64,000 bases of DNA, from NCBI GenBank assembly GCA_947172415.1, contig OX359192.1, forward strand, positions 5,892,501 to 5,956,500, read 5' to 3'. Below, one piece after another: positions 10,163-22,100 of the stretch; within the stretch, counting starts at the first letter, position 1; every line of letters starts with the position of its first letter. The translations under genes and the position numbers were made by a program. The notes below the pieces were generated by a model. The model ran no database searches and was not told the origin of the DNA. It was given only the letters and a program-made list of their open reading frames with translations. This DNA is from Chondrosia reniformis (Eukaryota > Porifera > Demospongiae > Chondrillida > Chondrillidae).

Positions 10163-13100
10163 TTATTTCCTCGGAAGAATAACATCAATTTGAGTAGAGA
10201 GGTCGGCCAGCATGTCGTCCAGCTCAACTAACAAGGCATCAGCTCCTGGATCTTGTCTAAGGAAAACAAAGGAAGGCATTGACATTCTACACAAATAACA
10301 TTATGCGAAGGAGTTACTGACAGCTGGTACCCCCTAATTCTATCATTATAGGATATTGTAAGTAACTATAGCAACACAGTCCAGCAGTAAGGATTCACCT
10401 CATTACATTACCATGAGATATAATGCAACTAGAGTTACATAGAGACAGTTACATAGTGACAGTTACTGGGCAACTCATACCTGGTCTTTTTAGAGTCTTC
10501 TTCAAAACCACCTAAAGCATTGTCTAAGACTCCAGTTATATCACTCATAGTGAATTCATCATCATCTGCAAACAAGAACAGTTATCTAATTTAGTATGGC
10601 TAACAGTGCATGCACCTGGGACAGCATATACAGTCCCTATTAGCAGCCACCACAAACCACTAAAACAGGACTGGATTAAAAAGGTTGGCAATCTAAACCA
10701 TTACCTACAGCAAGCATAACGCTCATTTCTCATAAAATTTACACATGTAAATCAGACACAAAGTCTAATTTTAATCATCTCTTCCCAATGATATAATCAG
10801 CTTCCACTTTCAAACAAATGTACTAAACAAAAACATACCTACGTATACATACGTACATACATACATACACATATACATACATGTGATAGAAATAATCATT
10901 GGGAGTTATTGCGCCTAACCACTCAAGCTACCGACAAAAATCTGATATTATTCCTATCACATTGTAGCCTTTGCATAGGCTTGGTGTAATTAACTCATAC
11001 ATACGTACGTATATAATCGCAGCTTATGCTGCTAATAATGGAACCAGAAAACCTATTATGTACAATTAAGTTAATCAGTTTCAAGTAGCTGGATAAATAT
11101 ATAAAGCTTTGGATCTAAAGTTTGCACACAAAATTGCTTGATTAAAACAATTGTGACAACTAAGAACAGCAGAGCTCACAGTACTTACCATTAGACCTTT
11201 GAGTGTGTCTATCTTCCATTGATCTCCTTGCTAAAGATCCCTGACTACTGTAGGCCTCGTCCTTGTCCAGTGAGTTAGAAGAAGAAGCTTGACTTACTAC
11301 AGGAGGTTCAAATGCCTGCTTTACATAGTCCTGATTAAGATGATGAGGTTCTTGGGGCAAGACCTTTGATTGGGGTAGAGTAATTTCTGCAGGAGACTTA
11401 GACTTAGATGTCACATTTGACTGACCAGCAGGTGCTGCAAATGGAAAGTAACAAGATGTCATTCGTGTCATTAGGGTACAGATTTAAAACAGTACCTTTG
11501 GGTAAATTACAGAGTTTTGCAATGGATTTCTGGAATTTCTTTAAATGCCCAGGTTTTTTAACTCCAATCTCCTTCAATTCTTCTTCTGTAATGTCTTTAA
11601 CATAATCAATGTCGTCATAACCAGCGTCTTCCATTATGCCCTCATACTGCTGTAGACCCACACAAGCCAGCCACTCTGAGACGTCACTCTAAAATACAAG
11701 CCATACAAAATGACAGCTAATTGCATTTATTTAAAATTGAATCAAATCAATAACAAATACTCTTACAGGTTTGAACTTAGGTTGCACATCTTCAGATGGA
11801 AGATTTCCAAGTGCTGTAACAATCTTCTTTCTGTGGCCAATCTTTGTTATCCCCATCTCCATCAGTTCCTAAATAAACAGAAAATGAACTGCATGAAGAG
11901 TAACTGCTGGGCCTTGTTTCTAACTATTGTCAGGTGCCAGTGCGTGCAACTGGTGAAACTGGATCTGACAGACAGACAGACTACTTGGAATAGGTCCAAT
12001 GTAATGACTAGTAACAGGCAGACTCACATCAGACGTGAGTCCAATCACAAGATCAGTGGAATCATAACCTGAATTTGTGAACAGGTCTACATAGTCTTGC
12101 AGCTTGATGGAAGACAGCCAAGTAGAAATAGGTAGGACATCCCCAGCCTTTCCTGTGTCCACTGCAGAACCTGTAAAAGACATTTACAGTTTTGATAACT
12201 TGATCACAAGGTACGTAGCTCTTTTAAAAACAAACCTTTAGTAACTTGAACTGGCTTAACTTGCTGACTTGGCTGTGCTGGCTGAATCGGTTGTACTGGT
12301 TGAATTGGCTGCGCTGGTTGAATCGGACGAACTGGTTGAATTGGCTGTACTGGTTGAATCGACTGTGCTGGTTGAATCGGACGAACTGGTTGAATTGGCT
12401 GTACTGGTTGAATTGGCTGTACTGGTTGAATTGGCTGTGCTGGTTGAATTGGCTGTACTGGTTGAATCGGCTGAGAGCTAGCTTTCCCTTGAGTCATAAA
12501 AAATACTGATGAATGTCCGCGTGCCTGCGGAGGGGCATTTTGTGGCTGCTGCATCAAGGGAGAAGGTGATTGGATCTTCTCTGCTTGAGGTGGTGCCTTC
12601 TGAGGCGGTGAGGCCTCCTTGCGTATAGGCGATAATTCATTTCGGATGGGAGCAATTTCCCTTCTAATGACCATGGGCTCTTCCTGAAGCTGAAATATTG
12701 GAGTAGGACTTGGTTCTGATACCTTTCTCTCAATCAGTGAATGGTCAATACTGGGAGCTGATATTCTCTTTGTCTCAGAGGTTTCTTGCTTCTCCGTTGT
12801 TGGCAGAGATGTCTTTCTGAGATTAGCCTGTGAGAATATTGGAGATTCTTCCTTTGAAGTGACTGCTCCAGTAGTTGCAGGAGGAATTATTGGCTGCACG
12901 GGTTCAACATGCTTCAATTTGTGGGTCATGGAGAAGATGGAAGCATCGCTTCTTGAAGCAGTAGTGCTTGGCTGAGTGGTAGAAGAAGGCATCTGGACCA
13001 CACCCCTCTGCTCCCTGGGTGGGTTGGTCTGAGTGGTTGAAGGCATCTGGACCACACCCCTCTGCTCCCTGGGTGGGTTGGTCTGAGTGGTTGAAGGCAT

Positions 13101-16100
13101 CTGGACCACACCCCTCTGCTCCCTGGGTGGGTTGGTCTGAGTGGTTGAAGGCATCTGGACCACACCCCTCTGCTCCCTGGGTGGGTTGGTCTGAGTGGTT
13201 GAAGGCATCTGGACCACACCCCTCTGCTCCCTGGGTGGGTTGGGCTGAGTGGTTGAAGGCATCTGGACCACACCCCTCTGCTCCCTGGGTGGGTTGGGCT
13301 GAGTTTCCTGCTGATTTTCATGTCGGATTTCCAAAGCAGCTTTCTTGTCAAAGACAGGCGACTCCTGCTGTGGAGGTAATGAAGCATCTGATGATGATAC
13401 GCTGATTTCACCTCCACCGTCCTTCAGCTTGGTTGGTCTTAAGACCACATGAAGAAACTCATGCTCCTCTTCTTTGGTAGAGGGCTTAGATGAAGAAGGA
13501 ACAATGATTTGCTTCCTGTCTTCCAGCACCGGTGTAGTTCTAGGAGGAGGCGCTGGTGGCACTTTCTTTGGTTCATTAGGAGGCTGGATAGCAGTAAAGA
13601 TGGATGCATCTGTCCTAGATTGAGCACCACTGTTCTGGCTTGGCTGTTGTGGATGGACTGTACCTGATTTAGGTGCTACAGTAGGAGGAGTTTGAGACTT
13701 TGCAGGTCTACAAACACTATCCATGGAGGGCACTTCCGCTTGTGGTTCATTTGTTTCTTCTGATTTTACTTCTGGCTCAGGATTTTCTACCTTCTGCTGC
13801 CTCCTCAGTAACTTCTTCATGAGCTCATCACTGACCTCTGGTTCTTCTTGCTTGGGCTTTTCTGCTTGTTTGGCACTACGTCTTAGTGTGTCCCTTCCTT
13901 GCAAGATCATAGAAGTAAACTCATTGTTCCCAGAGGCTGGCTCAGTGTGGATTTCCTCCACTTCAGTTTGAGCTCTCCTCAGTATGTTTCTTCCTGTTGC
14001 TATCATGGAGCTGAAGTTACCAGCACCAGGCTGTGCTGAAGGCTGTTGGCCCATTTGTCCCATTTGGGTTGCATGGAGGTGATAGGACTGCTCCTCTACG
14101 GTGCCTGCTCGCTTTAAGGTGCCCCTTCCTTGCTGCAGGAGTAACTGAAAATCAGAAGGATGTTCTCCAGATGAAATGGAACCCATTGAGTTGGAATTAG
14201 TGACGGAGGATCTTGTTGAAGTAGTCATAATGTTTTGTCCTCGTAGACCTTCTCTCACTTCATCTATAAATTGTCATAAATGTGGATATATGTAATTTAA
14301 ATACTCCGTTATTGAAATTAAAAATATGCAGATTTAGCAGTCTTAATATGACCTAAAACATTTATAATGTTTCACTAAAACCTAGTTTTAGGTTAGGAAT
14401 TAGACCAATGTAGACTCTTAATATATAAATGTCAAGGTCAATTAGACTCACTAATAATTGGAGAATCTTTAGCTAAGGTTGAATATGCACTATCAGTTTC
14501 ACGTTCACCTGGAGGGAGCTCTGGCTTGAACATTGGTGGGCCGATCGGAGATTTGGCACCCATTCCTTTAGTAAGAAAGGATTAATCATTTCATGTGCAA
14601 CTCAGCATGTAAACATCAAAGAGAGATTACAACAGTTGTGGTTTGATTATAAGCACATAACATACAAGAGCAGCACTGTAACGTTTGCATATACAGGCCA
14701 CCTTCACAACCACTAACTTGCACTACATACACAAGTGTTATTTAGCCTATAAATAGCGGGACACACCTACTGAAAGTAGGAGATATGGGACACACCTACC
14801 AAAAGTAGGAGATATGGGACACACCTACTGAAAGTAGGAGATATGGGACACACCTACTGAAAGTAGGAGATATGGGACACACCTACCAAAAGTAGGAGAT
14901 ATGGGACACACCTACTGAAAGTAGGAGATATGGGACACACCTACCAAAAGTAGGAGATATGGGACACACCTACTGAAAGTAGGAGATAGGGGACACACCT
15001 ACCAAAGGTAGGAGATAGGGGACACACCTACCAAAGGTAGGAGATAGGGGACACACCTATCAAAAGTAGGAGATAGGGGACACACCTACCAAAATTACAA
15101 TTAGAAGTAGTAGAAGACTATTGTATGAGGTGTGACTGTGTCAGAGATGCCAGATCTACACCTGGACTACTGCATAGGGTGGCAAGTACCTGCTGCAATG
15201 GTGTGAGACCGCACCCTTGGCTGCTCCTCCACAGAAGACCTGTGCTGAATGGGGCCTGTAGGAGGTGATTCCCGTTTGAGAGACCTTCTGGTGGCCATAT
15301 TGGCTACCTGATTGGCCAGACCCGGCATTCCCACTGTTGGCACTCCTCTGGGTTTTCTGCCTTGATCCAAGGAACCCGTTCTTTGTCTAGAGATACCCTG
15401 TCCATCAAATCCCTCAGTAGCATCCACATTCTGATACATCTGCTCCCCAGGCATCATGTGCGGACCTTGAGAAGTCATGTGCTGCCCATGTGATGTCATG
15501 TGATGTCCATGTGATGCCATGTGCGGACCTTGTGACGTCATGTGCTGCTGGGACGTCATGTGCTGCTGGGACGTCATGTGCTGCTGTGATGACATGTGCT
15601 GCTGTGACGTCATGTGCTGCCCTTGTGATGCATGTGTGTTGGGAATGTGACCACCTTGAGGAACAGAGTACATTGGCTGAGTGGACATCTGGTTAGAATA
15701 GGAATGCTGAGTGGAGGCTTGGCCATGCATCTGCTGCTGTTGCTGATGATAAAATGCCTGCTGCTGAGGGCTGGCCTGTGGATGCTGGTTCTGACCATAG
15801 TATATCCTCCTCTGAGCAGCATAAGTTGCATCTATGTACATTGACACAACAAACACACGTAATCCAATCAGAAGTACATTCTCTGATAATAACCAACTAG
15901 GCCTGCATCAGTCACACACTCTATTGCCTTATATTCAATCTAATACCTATACTGATGTACAGAGTGCATCAGACCTTAGCTTTAGCACAGAGAGCCAAGG
16001 CCACACAAAAGATCAAGAAGAAGATAAAGATTCCCAGGGTCACTGATGAAGGGTGGAATTCCCAGAAAGAGCTGTCTGGCCCAGTGGAGAAGAAGAGAAA

Positions 16101-19100
16101 GGAGAAAACTCTTGTATCCTCATCCAAAGCTCTCACCAGGTTTAGGCCTTTTACTCTAAAATAGATGTAGCATGTTGAAAAATGGTGTGTTAGATTATTC
16201 CTTTACAGAGGTTACTGGTACAAATCACCGTACACAAGAACACTAGTACATCTGCCAGTTACTACACCCTGAGGAACACACATATAATATATTAGACTAA
16301 CAGTAGAAACACAGAAAACACTCCCCAGCCAATATTGACATCTTCACATAAAACATATCTATAGCTACTAGAGAATTTGTATCTAAATTATTACCATTTA
16401 GAGATGTATATGAAAGTATAGTTGCTTAAAAATACAAACTATAGACATTTTGCCAAATTGAAAATATATGTCAGCCAGCCCTTCTTTGGTTTCTACTACT
16501 GTAGGGGTACTCATATGTCTGTTAGAAGAGTTCACATAAACACGATAGCTTATGTACAGTTAGCCATTGGGAGGCCAAAGAGTTTCCCAATATTATACAT
16601 TATACCCTCTCCAGGATGATATACAGAGGTTGCCATGGTAATTTATTATAACATAGTAGCTGGTCAAGTGCTAGTCCTATTTGATGGAGGACACCTTAGC
16701 AGAGGTAATGGTAACTTGATTAGTGTAAGTGAATCATGTGTTTGTCTCCATAATCATGGTATGGATTACTTCCCTCTCTCCACAGTCATGTGTCTTGCAA
16801 TTAACACGCTTCCTGGCCACAGCAATAGAATGCTAATTAAGATCATAAAAGGGTACAAACCTTGTAGGTATAACCCTATTAATTAGTATTTTGTCTCTTT
16901 GATGTCATTTTCCAGTCATGACACAGGCTTAGCGTATCATTCAGTTGGAAAACAACCAATATAGTATTACAATAATAGTACCTACATTTCACTTTCAACT
17001 TGGATTCACCAATTTTCACATTACATCAATTAACTCATTCTCCCAAGGAAGCACACATACGTACACTGGTCTACTTACGTACCTTGAAGAACTTTCTTCA
17101 ATTCGTGAGCTGCCCTAGGATCAGTGTATTGGTTTACAACATCTAGAGCTGTCAAGCCCTGCCCATTGGTTGCCAAGACATCAGCACCAGCTTCTATCAG
17201 AAACTTGACTACATCCAATTTGCTGTAAAGGGCCGCCTCATGAAGACAAGTTCCATTCATGCCCTTTGTATTGACGTGGTAGCCATACTGGATTAGGAGG
17301 CGAATACAGCTAGTGTGACCATGTTTGGCTGCAATGTGCAGAGGCGTCTGCAAAGCACCCGATCTCGGTTGACACTGTCCAGACTTCAGTAGCAGATGGA
17401 CCACCTCAGGAGGAGCAGGAATACAAAACAGTCAATCAAGGATGGATACTTCAATTTATGTGGAATCTATTCCTTAAGCATCTCTACATCCCTACTTACA
17501 TCATGCTGCCCATGCTGGCACGCTAGGTCCAAGGGAGTCTGACCAGAAACGTTTAAAAGGTTACAGTTGGCACGATTGTCCAGCAAAGCCTCAACCTAAT
17601 GTGGTATAGTATATTTATATACACTAAAATCCTTGTAAGAAGGATGTGATAACTTACTACTTTGGAATGTCCGTGTTGAGAGGCTAGGTGGAGTGGAGTG
17701 TCCCCAGTGCGGGAGGCAGCATTGGGATCAGCATGCCTCATCAGTAGAACGAGAGCCGCCTCGTACTGGCCACTGCCTGCTGCTATGTGCAAGGGACTCA
17801 TACCTGGCAGCACGGGAACACAACACACAGTAAAATAACAAAAAGTGAAAGCAGCTACATGCATTAGTGCTAGAATGGTGGAGGTGGAGGGGGAGGGGGA
17901 GGGGATGGAGGTGGAGGGGGGGAGGTGGAGGGGGAGGGGGAGGAGGTGGAGGTGAAGGAGGTGGAGGGGATGGAGGTGGAGGGGGGGAGGTGGAGGGGGG
18001 AGGGGGAGGTGGAGGGGATGGAGGTGGAGGTGGAGGGGGAGGTGAAGGAGGTGGAGGGGATGGAGGTGGAGGGGGAGGGGGGATGGAGGGGGTGCTGCTC
18101 AACACTATATCCCACAGAAGGGCTTGCTCAGACCCAGCTGACTGTAACTAGGCTACCGTGGGACCTGCGACTTCAGAGCTTATTATGATCTCCAAATTTA
18201 TAAACACTACAAACCTATAATTTCCATTCTATCTACAGAACAAATACAGTGATCCTTCCCAAACTGGATCAGGCAGAAAGAATCTTTTAAGAGACTAAAC
18301 TTCCTGCCTTAATCTTCACTGTATTCACACACTGAAACTATGTAATAGGCTATCCTTCCTACTAGAAAGTATTTGTGTCAATTCTATTAAGAAGCCCTTA
18401 AATGTTGCCATGGAAACCTTTGGTTAATCACTCTGAAACCAAACTACGTATGTAGATACACTATACATGTAAGATATCAGAAAAACAATATTTGAATGGC
18501 TTCCCAGAGCTAAGTAGACACAATAGCACTTTTAGCTGCCATCTTTGATTGAAAAACTTGGCACTGGTCTGAATACATACACATGTCAAATGACTACAAA
18601 GGCTATGTAAGCTAGGTCAGGTGATTTTCCTATAATCTGATTGGCCATGCAAAAAGATCTCATCTGCATGCATTATCTATCAATTATCTGATTGGCCAGA
18701 ATGCCAGCATTGACAGCTTTACCCATTTAAATGGTGGTCGAAAGTGGGGACACATAGACAATATTAGGAGTTGCCCAATTACAATATCTTCTTCAATAGC
18801 TGACCTTTATTATCACCTAGCATTACTACTCCACCATAGTCAATAATGTCCTTTGCAAGTTCTGCATATCCACTGGTAGCACAGTAATGGAGGCTAGAGT
18901 ATCTGAGCAACAGGAAGGAGAGGAATACCCTATAATTAAAGATTCTCAGGATGTGGTAGGTAGGTTCAATAGAATTATACTTCTAGAATACCTACATATT
19001 GTCAACAATGATACAGTAATATGACCACAGTGATCAGATTCACAAGTGAAGGAGGAAGCTATTAGATATTGTACTTATGTATATCAACACATGCATAAAT

Positions 19101-22100
19101 GTATGTGTTGATTATGCAGTGAAGGTTATCTAAAATAAACAGTTATACCATATGTAAATGACTTGTAAACACATGTCTGTATCAATTTCCACTACTATAC
19201 ATGTCTGTATAGGTGCAAATCAATGTACAGGTCCCAACTGTCACTTTAAGAATATCTGTATTATCACCTGAAGTGTATTATTAAACTTGGCTTGTGACAT
19301 CTTAACCAGCCATCTTGTTAGTTGGATAAGAGGTGGGTGTTAGAGGGTGCAGTTTGCACATGTACTTTTGAGCAACGTGGCCCATATCTGTTTATAATGG
19401 TTAGGTTTATGATGCGTATGCCTACACACCTAACGAATTCAAACAGAGCTGTAAATCGCTATAAAAAGTGTCCATCACTAGCTATTACTTTGACCCTCAC
19501 GGCCACTAATGCTGCAAAGCTTCTTTGCTACATGTAATGTAATACTTATATACCCTTCCCATTCTAGCTATTTGCTTTCTTAGCTTATCCGTGTTTCAGT
19601 GGCACCATAGATATAATAGCAGTAGCGATATGGTGGCTGGATGTACTGCTATATAGCTAATTGCATCTACAATGTATGTATGCCCTTGTATGTAAATATG
19701 TGTACAGTGAAACCTCCGAATAACGGACACGCTCGGACCCACCATCTTGTCCTTTATTCAGAGGTTGTCCTCTTCTCGGAGGTCGGCCCATCAATCACCC
19801 TCTAAACAACTAATTGTGTAATAGCAACTAGCTACCAGTTATATATGTCATGCGCAAAGTCCACGGATTGGCCTGCGCAAAGCGTTAATCCACGGTTTGC
19901 CCAGGCCAATCTGTGGATTGTCCGAATCTGTACTTTGCGCATGACATATATAGTGACACTATATTATGGCTCATGATCAAGATCCAAGAGATGCAATAAA
20001 TACACACCAACAAGTTATATAGAAAGCTACAAACACTAACATTTTACTAACATAACGGTTTACTAACTTAAAGGATATGCTGGGCACGATCCTCAGAAGC
20101 AGGACTTCCTATTAGATGGTTTGGTACGAGTGGTTTTAGGACAGTTAAAATGAACAACTACCAAATGGATAAATCATTCGCTTAGACCAATCAGGTTTAA
20201 GGCCACTTTTATCGACCTTTGAATAGTTGAAAAAATAGGAGCGCAATGAGCTAGCGGGCGAAACCGAAATTCACTTGAGACTACTGCACGTACGATCCGC
20301 TGGACATCTGTAGCTATTTTATGTATATAGATACTTACGTATGACTTACGCTAATTTAGTTCACTGTACTATTATCGTTTTATCGTATTAGTTTCGTCTC
20401 GTCTTTAGTTTAACTGTCCGCTTTCGGAGGTCAGTATATATTGTCAGAGATCAGTCTGAGGCTTGGTCAGTGTCCGTTGTCCGGAGTTCAGAGGTGCCGC
20501 TACTCGGAGGTTCGAAATGTACTAGTTCTATGGGAAAGTCAATCGGGGGCGTAAGATTTGTCCGCTGTAAAGAGGTTGTCCGCTTTTCGGAGAGTCCGCT
20601 ATTAGAGGTTTTACTGTATATATAACTAAGAACATCATTGATACCATTCACATACGTAGTACCTACTTATGAACTTTAAACTTCTAAACTCTCATAGCTA
20701 TGAAAAATCTAAGATACCATTTTCCTACATGCTATATGCCTATTCTGTAAAAGAGCCTATAGGGGAACTAAACCTGAAGAGAGCTTTTGGATGAGGATAC
20801 AGGAGTCTTTTCTTCCTTCTTTTATCTTCTTCTCCACTGGGTCAGACAGCCGTTTCTGGGAATTTCACCCTTCATCAGTGATCCTGGGAGTCTTTGTCTT
20901 TTCTTTATCTTGATCTTCTGTGAATCCTTGGCACATCACATTTGTTACACTCTTCCGAAGATCACAAACCACACATGATAAAGAGTGAGATAGTACGTAA
21001 CTGGGTTGTTAAGTGAATAATGGTCTACCTTATCACTATGGAGATTCATAATGCACATACATTTACAGGAATAGACACCACTTCACTCTCTTACCCATTC
21101 TCATCCTGTATACTCAAGTTTACCTTCTTCTTGGTACCTAAGAGAGAGACAGAGAGAGACAGAGAGAGATTAGTTACAATTTCTTCTGTGGTGTCCAAGA
21201 AAGGAAGAGAATAGATAGCACACATTGAAAGAGCAATGTCAGGGCCATGGAGTTTCACTTTAGTTGGGAAACAAGATTTCTTAACACTAGAATTATGATG
21301 TAAATACAAACATATCTTAATGCATACTTCACACAACTCTACCATTTAGTCAAATACAAAGCAGGAAATAAATGAAAGACAATTTTCAAAGGTAATTTTT
21401 GTGACATGCCTTACCTACTCTCACGATACTTGGTGTAAGAGTAGGCAAGAGAAAACATATTGGGAGACTTGCAGCTTACAGCTACGTACCTCTCAGGGTA
21501 CCCAGAAAACAGTACAATGAACAAGAAGAAATAAATCTTTATGTCATCCAAATAAAAGACATGCATACTTCACCTATAATATGTATAGTATATCAGGTAC
21601 CATTGTAATGGATGGACTCGTTAAATAAGAGAGGAGAGGGAGAGATAGGTGGAGGCTATGATTAACTATAAGCACTTCAGAAAGTGATTCAGAAATGTTA
21701 TTGTCCCAATGCAATGACCCCCTACCTCAAAACTGAGTATTCTCAATGGAGTAATCTTCTGCCACTCCCCCTCAGGGACGTGGCTAATAATATTCTCCCA
21801 TGATATGTCCATGACCAAATAAATTTGCACCAATTAAATTCACAGTTCTCTAGCTATGTTCATTACTAAATCCAACAGCTGGAAGACCATTAGGGGTAAT
21901 ATGTTCACATGTTGTATAATTAAGAAGACTTCCTATTGTATCTAGGTGTTTTAATAGAAGGTATTGTATGTATGTGTAACTAGGTAACTAAGGCTGAATG
22001 GAACTACCTATCTATTGCAGTAAATCATGTTCCCATGGTTACGGATTGTGTAGGCTATTGCATTAGACAAGAAGGCCACTCCAATGAATAAAGAGAGAAT

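Noticed and set aside
9962-10231. 89-residue plus-strand frame with a hydrophobic stretch
   Set aside because: Overlaps the last exon of the Caskin-like gene on the other strand and has no splice or family support.
12246-12509. Trp/Leu repeat frame on the plus strand
   Set aside because: Shadow of the PIQPVQ coding repeat in the Caskin-like gene.
17867-18188. Poly-Gly, poly-Pro and Glu/Val repeat frames
   Set aside because: Low-complexity purine tract in an intron; open in several frames by composition only.
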